Origin: Allobogoriella deserti
Lineage (GTDB): Bacteria > Actinomycetota > Actinomycetes > Actinomycetales > Actinomycetaceae
Direction of reading: 5' to 3'
DNA length: 64,000 nt
Assembly: GCF_042680605.1 (NCBI RefSeq)
Contig: NZ_JBHUEE010000009.1
Span: 62,001-126,000 of the forward strand
Below the pieces are notes generated by a model. The model was not told the origin of the DNA and did not search any database. It saw only the letters and a list, made by a program, of their open reading frames with translations. Below, in pieces: positions 49,931-58,142 of this stretch. A program made the position numbers and the translations under genes. Position 1 is the first letter of the stretch. Each line of letters starts with the position of its first letter.

Positions 49931-51238
49931 ATGAGCAGAAAGTTTCGGACAGTGGCTGCCGTCACCGGGGCGGCCGCCGTCGCCCTCGCCGGCTGCAGCG
50001 GCAGCGGGGACGCCGAAGGTGCCGACGGCGGTGGCGGCGGCGGAGGTGGTGACGTCCAGCTCACCTGGTGGCACAACTCGAACAACGAGCCGGGCCGGGG
50101 TTACTACGAGCAGGTCGCTGCCGACTTCGAGGCCGAAAACCCGGGCGTCACGATCTCGATCGAGGCCCTGGAGCACGAGGACATGCTCACCCGCCTGGAC
50201 GCCGCCTTCCAGACCGGTGACCAGCCGGACATCTTCATGGAGCGCGGCGGCGGAGAGCTCGCCGACCACGTCGAGGCGGGTCTGGTCATGGACATCACCG
50301 ACGCGGCGTCGGAGACCATCGAGACCCTTGGGCCCTCGATCGCGGCCGGCCAGGTCGAGGACCAGGTGTACGCGCTGCCGTTCTCACTCGGCGTCGTCGG
50401 CTTTTGGTACAACACCTCACTCTTCGAGGAGGCGGGCATCTCCGACCCACCGGAGACCATGGACGACCTCTACGCGGCGGTCGACAGCCTCAAGGACGCG
50501 GGGATCGAGCCGATCTCCGTCGGGGCGGGCGATCTGTGGCCGGCAGCGCACTACTGGTACTACTTCGTCATCCGCGAGTGCTCGCAGGAGACACTGGACC
50601 AGGCGGCCACCGAGATGGACCTCTCCGACGAGTGCTTCACCCGAGCCGGTGAGGACCTCGAGGAGCTCATCGCCGCCGAGCCGTTCAACGAGGGATTCCT
50701 CGCCACCCCGTCCCAGTCCGGCCCGACCAGTGCCTCCGGTCTGCTCGCGACCGGCCAGGTGGCCATGGAGCTCGCCGGCCACTGGGAGCCGGGCGTCATG
50801 CAGGGGCTGACCGACGACGGCGAGGGCCTGGGCGAGGACACCGGTTGGTTCCCCTTCCCGGCGGTCGACGGAGCCGAAGGAGATCAGGAGGCGCAGATGG
50901 GTGGCGGTGACGCGTGGGCGTGCTCGGCGGACGCGCCGCCGGAGTGCGTCGACTTCATCGAGTACCTGCTCTCGGACGAGGTCCAGCAGGGCTTCGCGGA
51001 GAACGACATGGGGTTGCCGACCAACCCCGCGGCGAACGACTCGGTCTCCGATCCCGCGCTCGCCGAGCTGCTGCAGGTCCGCGACAGTGCTCCGTACGTC
51101 CAGCTCTACCTGGACACCCAGTTCGGGGAGAACGTCGGCGGAGCGATGAACGACGAGATCGGCCGCCTGTTCGCCGGGCAGTCGGACCCGCAGGCCATCG
51201 TCGACGCCACCCAGGCGGCTGCCGACCGGGAGAACTAG
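49931..51238 (+). CDS. Sugar ABC transporter substrate-binding lipoprotein
   Basis: Family 1 extracellular solute-binding protein, 435 residues from the ATG at 49931. Signal peptide with lipobox ALAGC (Cys about 23), then a poly-glycine linker (about 24-41). The body follows: QLTWWHNSNNEPGRGYYEQVAADFEAENPGV opening, GQVYALP-like region QVEDQVYALPFSLGVVGFWYN, and YLLSDEVQQGFAENDMGLPTNP near the end. It probably binds an oligosaccharide, but the sugar cannot be read. Two permease genes overlap behind it. A 17-codon-longer frame upstream lacks a signal sequence. Confidence 0.9.
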   Translation: MSRKFRTVAAVTGAAAVALAGCSGSGDAEGADGGGGGGGGDVQLTWWHNSNNEPGRGYYEQVAADFEAENPGVTISIEALEHEDMLTRLDAAFQTGDQPDIFMERGGGELADHVEAGLVMDITDAASETIETLGPSIAAGQVEDQVYALPFSLGVVGFWYNTSLFEEAGISDPPETMDDLYAAVDSLKDAGIEPISVGAGDLWPAAHYWYYFVIRECSQETLDQAATEMDLSDECFTRAGEDLEELIAAEPFNEGFLATPSQSGPTSASGLLATGQVAMELAGHWEPGVMQGLTDDGEGLGEDTGWFPFPAVDGAEGDQEAQMGGGDAWACSADAPPECVDFIEYLLSDEVQQGFAENDMGLPTNPAANDSVSDPALAELLQVRDSAPYVQLYLDTQFGENVGGAMNDEIGRLFAGQSDPQAIVDATQAAADREN

Positions 51239-52215
51239 TGGCGGCAGCAACCACCGTCCGCGGCGGGGCGCGCACCGGTGCGCCCCGCCGCGTGCCACGT
51301 CCCGTGCGCCCGCAGTGGCGCACGCGCGCGGAGATCGCCTTCTTCATCACGCCGGCGCTGGTGCTGTTCGCGCTGTTCGTCGTCGTTCCGGTGATCCAGG
51401 CGGCGCGGTACTCGGTCTTCGCCTGGAACGGGCTCGGCCCGCTGGAGAACTTCGTCGGGTTCGAGAACTACACCCGTGCCCTGGGCGATCCCGTCTTCAT
51501 CAGCGCGATCAGCCACAACCTCACGATCGTGGTGCTCTCGATCCTCATCCAGTTGCCGCTGGGGCTGTTGATCGCCCTCCTGCTCAACCGGGACCTGTGG
51601 GGCCGCACGGCGATGCGGGTGATCATCTTCATCCCCTACGTGCTGGCCGAGGTGGTCGCCGGCGTCGTGTGGGCGATGCTGCTGCAGCCGCGCGGACCGG
51701 TCAACGCGATCCTCGAGGCCGTCGGGCTGGGTGAGGCCACGCAGCTCTGGCTGGCCGATCCGGGCATCGTCATGGTCACCGTGATGGTGGTCCTGACCTG
51801 GAAGTACCTGGGCCTGGCGATCATCCTGTTCCTCGCCGGCCTGCAGGGTGTCCCGGAAGACCTCTATGAGGCGGCTCAGCTCGACGGCGCGTCCTGGTGG
51901 CAGGTTCAGCGCAAGATCACCGTCCCGCTGCTCGGTCCCACCATCCGCACCTGGGGCTTCCTGTCGATGATCGGCTCGCTCCAGCTCTTCGACATGGTGT
52001 GGATCCTCACCGGCGGCGGCCCGGCCGACTCCTCGATCACCATGGCGATCTACATGATCCAGCAGGGCACCGAACGCAGCCTGTACGGGTACGCCTCGGC
52101 CGTGGCGGTGATCCTGTTCGGCATCTCCTTCGTGCTCGCGGTGCTCTACCAGGTCTTCGTGCTGCGCCGCGACACCCGCGACGTCGTTCCCGACAAGCCG
52201 AGGAGGCGGCGATGA
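51238..52215 (+). CDS. Sugar ABC transporter permease (MalF type)
   Basis: CUT1 permease of 325 residues with six likely helices. After a basic N-terminus come EIAFFITPALVLFALFVVVPVIQAARYSVFAWNG, SHNLTIVVLSILIQLPLGLLIALLLNRDLWGR and the EAA loop EDLYEAAQLDGASWWQVQRKITVPLLGPTI. The GTG at 51238 overlaps the binding-protein TAG by one base (TAGTG), and GGGAGAAC provides a ribosome site. Its stop overlaps the next permease by 4 bases. The ATPase is missing from the locus, as usual where a shared MsiK-type ATPase serves several CUT1 importers. Confidence 0.92.
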   Translation: MAAATTVRGGARTGAPRRVPRPVRPQWRTRAEIAFFITPALVLFALFVVVPVIQAARYSVFAWNGLGPLENFVGFENYTRALGDPVFISAISHNLTIVVLSILIQLPLGLLIALLLNRDLWGRTAMRVIIFIPYVLAEVVAGVVWAMLLQPRGPVNAILEAVGLGEATQLWLADPGIVMVTVMVVLTWKYLGLAIILFLAGLQGVPEDLYEAAQLDGASWWQVQRKITVPLLGPTIRTWGFLSMIGSLQLFDMVWILTGGGPADSSITMAIYMIQQGTERSLYGYASAVAVILFGISFVLAVLYQVFVLRRDTRDVVPDKPRRRR

Positions 52216-53045
52216 ACCGGCGCCGTACCACCTTCCGCGGAGGCAGCCCGCTGGTCTACGCCGTCGCAGTGCTCGTGCTCGCGGTGACCGTGGGCCCGGT
52301 CCTCTACGCCGTCATGGGAGGCTTCCGGTCCAACGAGCAGCTCGCCTCCGACCCGGTCGGCCTGCCGGACCCGTGGGTCCTGTCCAACTACGCGGACGTC
52401 CTGGCGTCCGCAGCGTTCTGGAACTACACGTTCAACTCGGTGATGGTCGCCGTCATCACCACGGCCGTCGTCGTCGTGTTCGGCGTGATGGCCGCGTACC
52501 CGTTGGCGCGCTACCGGTTCCGCGGGCGCGAGCAGCTCTACCTCGTGTTCGTCCTCGGCCTGCTCTTTCCGCTCACGGTGGCGATCATCCCGCTGTTCCT
52601 CATGGTGCGTGACCTGGGACTGACGAACACCTGGTGGGGAGTGGCTCTGCCACAAGCCGCCTTCGCGTTACCGATGACCATCGTCATCCTGCGGCCGTTC
52701 CTGCAGGCGCTGCCGGTCGAGCTCGAGGAGGCCGCCCAGCTCGACGGCGCCTCCCGGATCGGGTTCTTCTGGCGGGTGTTGATCCCGCTGTCCGGGCCGG
52801 GCATGGTCACCGTCGGCGTGCTGGCGTTCGTGACGTCCTGGAACGCGTACCTGCTTCCGCTGCTGATGCTGCAGGGCGGGATGCGCACGCTGCCGCTCGG
52901 CGTCGCCGACTTCTCCACGCAGTACTCGGCGGACACGGCCGGCGTGCTCGCGTTCACCTCACTGGCGATGATCCCCGCGTTGGTGTTCTTCCTGGCGATG
53001 GAGAAACGGATCGTCAGCGGGTTGCAGGGGGCCGTCAAAGGCTGA
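52212..53045 (+). CDS. Sugar ABC transporter permease (MalG type)
   Basis: Second CUT1 permease, 277 residues, with six helices. Marks are PVLYAVMGGFRSNEQLASDPVGLPDPWVLSNYADVL, YTFNSVMVAVITTAVVVVFGVMAAYPLARYRFRG and the EAA loop VELEEAAQLDGASRIGFFWRVLIPLSGPGM. The ATG at 52212 overlaps the upstream TGA, with AGGAGG just before it. It closes the three-gene importer; no glycosidase or ATPase follows. Convergent with dapA, whose stop is 36 bp away. Confidence 0.92.
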   Translation: MNRRRTTFRGGSPLVYAVAVLVLAVTVGPVLYAVMGGFRSNEQLASDPVGLPDPWVLSNYADVLASAAFWNYTFNSVMVAVITTAVVVVFGVMAAYPLARYRFRGREQLYLVFVLGLLFPLTVAIIPLFLMVRDLGLTNTWWGVALPQAAFALPMTIVILRPFLQALPVELEEAAQLDGASRIGFFWRVLIPLSGPGMVTVGVLAFVTSWNAYLLPLLMLQGGMRTLPLGVADFSTQYSADTAGVLAFTSLAMIPALVFFLAMEKRIVSGLQGAVKG

Positions 53046-53081
53046 AGGCCGCCACGACCTGCTCGGCGACGGAGGGGCAGC

Positions 53082-53999
53082 CTACCGCCCGGCGCCGAGC
53101 AGTCCGTGCTCGCGGAGCACGGACTCCAGCTGGGCAACGTCCGCCTCCGGTGCCTGGACCAACGGCAGGCGCACCGCCGGTGAGGGGATGACGCCCTGCA
53201 GGTGCAGGGCGGCCTTGGCCATGACGGCACCCTGTCCGCCGCCCATGATCGCCCCGACGACGGGCCGCATCCGGGCAGCGACGGTCCGGGCGCCCGGGAG
53301 GTCGCCGGCGTCGACCTCCCGGACCATCTCGGCGTAGGCACCGGCGGCGACATGCCCGACGACGGAGACGACGCCGGACGCACCGTGGGCGAGCCAGTCG
53401 AAGTTGAGCGCATCGTCGCCGGAGTAGTACTCCAGGCCGGTACGAGCCATCCGCTCGAACCCGGCGGGCACGTTGCCGGTGGCGTCCTTGACCGCGAGGA
53501 TCCGGGGATGTTCGGCGAGGCGGTCGAGCGTCTCGTCCGCGAACGCGACGCCGGTGCGGCCGGGGATGTCGTACAGCATCACCGGCAGGTCGACGGCGTC
53601 GGCCACCGTGACGACGTGCTGGTAGACCCCCTCCTGCGACGGGCGGTTGTAGTAGGGAGAGACGACGAGCAGACCGCGCGCACCGGAGCGTTCGGCGCCC
53701 TGGGCGATGCGCACGGCGTGCGCGGTGTCGTTCGAGCCGGCGCCGCCGATGATCATCGCCCGGTCCCCCACAGCGTCGACGACGGCACGCATGACGGCGT
53801 CCTTCTCGGGCTGGTGGGTGGTCGGCGACTCACCGGTGGTGCCGTGGACGACGAGCGCGTCGCAGCCGTCGTCGACCAGCTTGACGGCGACGGCGACGGC
53901 GGCGTCGATGTCGACGGTGTCGTCGTCGCGGAACGGGGTCACCATCGCCGTGGCGACGGAACCGAAGGTGCGCGACGGCAGGCGCGGGCTCGAGGACAT
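53082..53999 (-). CDS. dapA: 4-hydroxy-tetrahydrodipicolinate synthase
   Basis: First committed step of the DAP/lysine branch: condenses pyruvate with aspartate semialdehyde. The ATG at 53999 gives 305 residues of a TIM barrel with GTTGES (53-58), Tyr143 (LYDIPGRTG) and the Schiff-base lysine Lys171 (LAVKDATGN). ATAMVTPF is near the N-terminus. Upstream frame extensions are unsupported. TACCGT lies 6 nt before the ATG with no ribosome site, so it is probably leaderless. It lies on the same strand as rnj but is separated from it by the divergent sugar importer. Confidence 0.95.
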   Translation of the reverse strand: MSSSPRLPSRTFGSVATAMVTPFRDDDTVDIDAAVAVAVKLVDDGCDALVVHGTTGESPTTHQPEKDAVMRAVVDAVGDRAMIIGGAGSNDTAHAVRIAQGAERSGARGLLVVSPYYNRPSQEGVYQHVVTVADAVDLPVMLYDIPGRTGVAFADETLDRLAEHPRILAVKDATGNVPAGFERMARTGLEYYSGDDALNFDWLAHGASGVVSVVGHVAAGAYAEMVREVDAGDLPGARTVAARMRPVVGAIMGGGQGAVMAKAALHLQGVIPSPAVRLPLVQAPEADVAQLESVLREHGLLGAGR

Positions 54000-54005
54000 A
54001 TCCGC

Positions 54006-54011
54006 ACGGTA
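54006..54011 (-). promoter_or_regulatory. -10 box of a probable leaderless promoter (dapA)
   Basis: TACCGT on the minus strand (54011-54006), 6 nt, then the dapA ATG. The divergent acetyltransferase box lies 57 bp away. Confidence 0.6.
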
Positions 54012-54067
54012 GTCCCGGATGTGCCTCGAGGGCACTCCCGACAGCCCGGCGAGACGTCTCGGGCCCG

Positions 54068-54073
54068 TAGCCT
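54068..54073 (+). promoter_or_regulatory. -10 box of a probable leaderless promoter (acetyltransferase)
   Basis: TAGCCT, 7 nt, then ATG at 54081. Confidence 0.6.
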
Positions 54074-54080
54074 GGTGGGG

Positions 54081-54752
54081 ATGAGCCCTTCCCATGCCGG
54101 TCAGGCGGCGGCAGATGTGTCGGTACGCCCCGCATTGCCGGAGGACGCCACGACCCTGGGAGCGGTGCACGCCCGCACCCTGCGGGCGACGTTGGCCGCC
54201 GGCGTCGGTCGTGATCTCGGGCCACAGGTCGCGGCCATGATCGACCCGGCCGCGCTGGCGGACCAGTGGTCGCGTGCCATCACCGCTCCCCCCTCGCCGC
54301 GGCACCGGGTCCTGACCGCCGTCGACGGGGCGCGGATCGTCGGGTTCGCCGCGTTCGCTCCGGCAGAGGTGCCGGTGGAGGTTCGCGGTCCGGACCGTAC
54401 GGACGACGCCGCCGACGCCGCCGACAGCTCCGGCGAAACCGATACCGACACCGCCGACCAGGCCGGCCCCACCGCGCTCGCCACGGCCGAGCCGGGTGAG
54501 GTGGCCGAGCTGCTCGCGCTGGAGGTCCCGGCGGCCGAAGGGCGCCGCGGCCACGGGTCGCGGCTGCTCGCCGCGTGCGCCGACCTGCTGCGCGAGCAGG
54601 GCGCCGCCCGGCTCCAGACCTGGGTGGTGCGCGAGGACGAGGTCCGGACCCGCTTCCTCGCCCAGGCGGGCTTCGCCCCTGCCGGCGTCCGGCGCACCCT
54701 CGACGTGGCGGGTGAGGACGTCACCGAGGTGTGCTGGTACGCCGAGCTCTGA
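54081..54752 (+). CDS. GNAT-family N-acetyltransferase
   Basis: Acetyl-CoA-dependent acetyltransferase of 223 residues; the acceptor is unknown. The N-terminal half reads VSVRPALPEDATTLGAVHARTLRATL. The central strand and acetyl-CoA loop are LLALEVPAAEGRRGHGSRLLAACADLL (R/Q-x2-G-x-G/A motif), and the C-terminal part AQAGFAPAGVRRTLDVAGEDVTEVCWY is typical. An acidic, Ala/Asp/Thr-rich insertion of about 28 residues (from 97 on) interrupts the fold between strands 3 and 4 and is probably a disordered loop. Divergent from dapA; convergent with the BCCT gene. Confidence 0.87.
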   Translation: MSPSHAGQAAADVSVRPALPEDATTLGAVHARTLRATLAAGVGRDLGPQVAAMIDPAALADQWSRAITAPPSPRHRVLTAVDGARIVGFAAFAPAEVPVEVRGPDRTDDAADAADSSGETDTDTADQAGPTALATAEPGEVAELLALEVPAAEGRRGHGSRLLAACADLLREQGAARLQTWVVREDEVRTRFLAQAGFAPAGVRRTLDVAGEDVTEVCWYAEL

Positions 54753-54755
54753 GCC

Positions 54756-56555
54756 TCACTCCTCCTCGCCGTCGGCCTCGTGCTGCGCAGTCCCGCGCCT
54801 GGCCGGCTCCTGCCCCTGACCGGTTCCGGTCGCCCGCGGCCGGACCGCGCCGCCGTCGCCGCCCGGGCCGCCCGACTGCGGGGACGGCCGGGACATCGGG
54901 ACCGTGCCCGTCTTGGTCAGCAGTGCCGCCTGCTCGGGTGTGCCGCCGGCTTCCTCCACGCGGCGCTGCGCCTCCTCCGGCGGGAGCGCCCGCTTCCACC
55001 GGCGGGTGCGGACCGGCGGGCGTTCGCCCGCGTCCTCCTTGAGCGCCCGGAGCACGCTGTACATCATGAAGTAGCCGAGGGCGAAGAACGGCAGTCCGAC
55101 GACGATGATCACCTGTTGCAGGGCGGTCAGGCCGCCCTCGCCGGTCGCTCCGAGCAGGGTGGCGGCGACGACGCCCACGCACAGGCCCCAGAACACCCGC
55201 TGGCGGGTGGGCGCCCGTTCTTCGTGCCCGTTGCTGATCATGTCCATGACCAGGGCGCTGGAGTCGACCGAGGTGGTGAAGAAGATGATGACGACGCCGA
55301 TCGCCACGACGGAGATCGCCGTCGTCCACGGGAAGTTCTCGAGGAAGACGAACAGGGCGCCGGGGACGTCCTCCTGCTCGACCACGGGACCGACGAGGGT
55401 GCCGGGCGCGCCACGCTCGATGTCGAATGCCGCCCAGCCGAAGATGCCGAACCACAGGACGGAGAAGGACACCGGGATCGCGAGCACGCCGATGACAAAC
55501 TGCCGGATCGAGCGGCCGCGGGAGATGCGGGCGATGAAGATGCCGACGAACGGGGACCACGAGATCGTCCAGGCCCAGTAGAAGACCGTGAACCGGTTCT
55601 GCCAGCCGCTGTCGTTGATCGTGTCGTTCCAGAACGCCAGGTCCGGCAGCATCTGCAGGTAGTGCCCGACGGACTCGATGGTGCCCTTGAGCAGGAAGAG
55701 CGTCGGACCGGTGACGAGCACGAAGCACAGCAGGGCGACGGCGACGATGATGTTGAAGTTCGACAGCCGTTTGATGCCGCGGTCCAACCCCACGGCCACC
55801 GAGACGAGCGCGACGGCGGTGACGACGGCGATGAGCAGGACCTGGACGGTGCGGTTCTCGGGGATGCCCCCGAGCCGGGCCAGGCCGCCGTTGATCTGTA
55901 GGGTGCCCAGACCGACCGAGACGGCCACGCCGAACATGGTGCCGACGACGGCGACCGTGTCGATGGTGGCGCCGAGGGGCCCGTGGATCCGGTCGCCGAG
56001 GATCGGGTGGAAGACGGAGCTGACCCGGGGCGGCAGGTTCCGCTTGTACATGAAGTACGCGAAGGCCAGGGCCGGCAGCGAGAAGATCGTCCAGGTGTGC
56101 AGGCCGAAGTGGTAGAACGTGAAGCCCATCGCCTCGCGGATCGCGGCGGCCGAGCCGGGCTCGACGTCCTGCATCGGCGGCTGCGCGAAGTGGCTGATCG
56201 GTTCCGCGACCCCCCAGAACATGAGGATCGTACCGATGCCGGCGGCGAAGAGCATGGCGAACCAGGCGGCGTTCGAGTGCTCGGGTTCCTCCTCCTCCGG
56301 CCCCAGCCGGACCCGGCCGAACCGACTGACCGCCAGGCCGACGAGGAAGACGAGGAACGTCGTGACCCCGAGCACGTAGAACCAGCCGAGGTTGGTCATC
56401 AGCCAGCTCGACGCGGCCTCGAAGACGCGGTCGACGATCGAGGTGAAGGCCACCGTGGTGACGACGAAGACGACGATGACGGCGGCCGCCCCGAAGAAGA
56501 TGGGCGGGCTGGTGCGCAGGCCAAGTCGATCGTGCACCCGATTGATGAGGTCCAC
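54756..56555 (-). CDS. BCCT-family betaine/carnitine/choline transporter
   Basis: Sodium- or proton-coupled uptake of osmolytes such as glycine betaine. The 599 residues form 12 helices with a glycine-rich stretch (TMFGVAVSVGLGTLQINGGL) and the BCCT signature FYWAWTISWSPFVGIFIARISRGRSIRQF. The tryptophan cage for the trimethylammonium group is visible as W-x-W-x3-W. The C-terminal tail of about 100 residues is hydrophilic and charged, as in osmosensing BetP. The start GTG at 56555 is preceded by GGGGGATC. dapB ends 94 bp upstream on the same strand; they may or may not be cotranscribed. Confidence 0.93.
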   Translation of the reverse strand: MDLINRVHDRLGLRTSPPIFFGAAAVIVVFVVTTVAFTSIVDRVFEAASSWLMTNLGWFYVLGVTTFLVFLVGLAVSRFGRVRLGPEEEEPEHSNAAWFAMLFAAGIGTILMFWGVAEPISHFAQPPMQDVEPGSAAAIREAMGFTFYHFGLHTWTIFSLPALAFAYFMYKRNLPPRVSSVFHPILGDRIHGPLGATIDTVAVVGTMFGVAVSVGLGTLQINGGLARLGGIPENRTVQVLLIAVVTAVALVSVAVGLDRGIKRLSNFNIIVAVALLCFVLVTGPTLFLLKGTIESVGHYLQMLPDLAFWNDTINDSGWQNRFTVFYWAWTISWSPFVGIFIARISRGRSIRQFVIGVLAIPVSFSVLWFGIFGWAAFDIERGAPGTLVGPVVEQEDVPGALFVFLENFPWTTAISVVAIGVVIIFFTTSVDSSALVMDMISNGHEERAPTRQRVFWGLCVGVVAATLLGATGEGGLTALQQVIIVVGLPFFALGYFMMYSVLRALKEDAGERPPVRTRRWKRALPPEEAQRRVEEAGGTPEQAALLTKTGTVPMSRPSPQSGGPGGDGGAVRPRATGTGQGQEPARRGTAQHEADGEEE

Positions 56556-56649
56556 GTGATCCCCCGGTTCGGCGTCAGGACTTGCCGGAGCTTAACCGTG
56601 GGCCTCGACGTCCGCAGCACGGCGCGCGGCGTTCGGCCGCGGAAGGCAC

Positions 56650-57414
56650 CTACAGGTCGAGCATCTGGTCGAGGCCGACCGTCAGGCCTGGTCGGCGCGC
56701 CACTTCCCGGACCGCGAGCAGCACGCCCGGCATGAAGCTGACCCGGTCGAAGGAGTCGGTGCGGATGGTGAGTTGCTCGCCGGGGTTGCCGAGCAGGATC
56801 TCCTCGTGGGCGACCAACCCGCGCAGCCGCACGGCGTGCACGTGGACGCCGTCGACCACCGCGCCGCGGGCACCGTCGATCTGGGTCTCGGTGGCGTCCG
56901 GGACGTCTCCCCGTCCGGCGTCCCGGCGTGCCCCGGCGATGTGACGCGCCGTGGCGAGCGCCGTTCCGGACGGGGCGTCGACCTTGTTCGGGTGGTGCAG
57001 CTCGACCACCTCGGCCGACTCGAAGTAGCGGGCCGCCTGGGCGGCGAACCGCATGGCCAGCACGGCGGAGAGGGCGAAGTTCGGCGCGATGACGACGCCG
57101 AGGCCGTCGCTACGCTCGGCGTTGAGCCGCTCGACGTGGTCGCGCACGCGGCCGAGGGACTCCTCGGTCCAACCCGTGGTGCCGACGACGGCGTGCAGCC
57201 CGGCGTCCAGGAGGGCATGCACGTTGTCCTCAACCGCCGCCGGGACCGTGAAGTCCACGCCGACGCTCGCCCCCACCGCCGCCAACCCGGCGACGTCGTC
57301 CTCCGCGTCGACCCGCGCGACGAGCTCCAGGTCGTCGGCGGCCTCGACCGCCTCACACACCGTCGATCCCATTCGGCCCGCGGCACCGACCACCGCCACT
57401 CCGATCGCACTCAC
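56650..57414 (-). CDS. dapB: 4-hydroxy-tetrahydrodipicolinate reductase
   Basis: NAD(P)H-dependent reductase following DapA. The GTG at 57414 gives 254 residues starting VSAIGVAVVGAAGRMGS, with the dinucleotide motif G-x2-G-x-MG. The catalytic segment is ELHHPNKVDAPSGTA (His140, His141, Lys144), and VGTTGW and APNFALSAVLAMRFA are conserved. An ORF extending 32 codons upstream is rejected: TACAGT sits 7 nt before the GTG, giving a leaderless start. It is divergent from the hydrolase gene. Confidence 0.95.
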   Translation of the reverse strand: MSAIGVAVVGAAGRMGSTVCEAVEAADDLELVARVDAEDDVAGLAAVGASVGVDFTVPAAVEDNVHALLDAGLHAVVGTTGWTEESLGRVRDHVERLNAERSDGLGVVIAPNFALSAVLAMRFAAQAARYFESAEVVELHHPNKVDAPSGTALATARHIAGARRDAGRGDVPDATETQIDGARGAVVDGVHVHAVRLRGLVAHEEILLGNPGEQLTIRTDSFDRVSFMPGVLLAVREVARRPGLTVGLDQMLDL

Positions 57415-57421
57415 GACCGGC

Positions 57422-57427
57422 ACTGTA
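57422..57427 (-). promoter_or_regulatory. -10 box of a probable leaderless promoter (dapB)
   Basis: TACAGT on the minus strand (57427-57422), 7 nt, then GTG at 57414. Confidence 0.65.
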
Positions 57428-57493
57428 CCGAGGGCGGATAGCCTCGTCGTCATCGAGTCCGTGGTCCGGGCGCGGGCCCGGGAGAGGAATGAC

Positions 57494-58135
57494 ATGACCG
57501 AGGCCGGCAACGACGGACCGACCGAGTCGCTCGTCGAGACCGCGCACGGACCGGCGCGGGTGTATCTGACGGCGCCCGCGACAGGCTCGGGCCTCCTCGT
57601 CCTCGGGCACGGCGCGGGCGGCGGCGTGACCGCAAAGGATCTACAGGCAACCGCCCAGGTCGCGACCGGCCTCGATCTGGCCGTCGCGCTCGTCGAGCAG
57701 CCCTACCGGGTGGCCGGGCGCCGCTCCCCCGCGCCGGCCAAGCAGCTCGACGCGGCATGGACGGCCGTGCTGACGCATCTGCGGTCCGGACGGCCGGACG
57801 GCCCGCTGATCGCCGGAGGCCGGTCGTCGGGCGCGCGGGTGGCGTGCCGCACGGCCACCGACGTCGATGCCGCGGCGGTGCTGTGCCTGGCGTTCCCGCT
57901 CCGGCCGCCGGGGCGGACGAAGGCCGGGGAGCCCAAGCCGTCACGGATCGGCGAGCTCGACGGCGCAGGGGTGCCGACTCTGGTGGTCCAAGGCGAGTCG
58001 GACCCGTTCGGCATGCCGCCGCACGCACCTGGCCGGCACGTGGTCCGACTCCGTGGCAACCACTCCCTGAGCTCGGACATGCCTGGCCTGCGCGCGGCGG
58101 TCGAGGAATGGTTGCGTGGCGTGGTCGCCGGATGA
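57494..58135 (+). CDS. Alpha/beta hydrolase, KANL3/Tex30-like
   Basis: A 213-residue alpha/beta hydrolase of the small Tex30/KANL3-like (dienelactone hydrolase-related) group. The oxyanion motif is LGHGAGGGVTAKDL, the nucleophile elbow GGRSSGAR (G-x-S-x-G), the acid VVQGESDPFG and the histidine RGNHSLS. The substrate is unknown. The ATG at 57494 has GGAGAGG 8 nt upstream; a TAGCCT box near 57439 could be the -10, leaving a leader of about 45 nt. It is convergent with the M16 peptidase, 7 bp between stops. Confidence 0.85.
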   Translation: MTEAGNDGPTESLVETAHGPARVYLTAPATGSGLLVLGHGAGGGVTAKDLQATAQVATGLDLAVALVEQPYRVAGRRSPAPAKQLDAAWTAVLTHLRSGRPDGPLIAGGRSSGARVACRTATDVDAAAVLCLAFPLRPPGRTKAGEPKPSRIGELDGAGVPTLVVQGESDPFGMPPHAPGRHVVRLRGNHSLSSDMPGLRAAVEEWLRGVVAG

Positions 58136-58142
58136 GGAGGTC

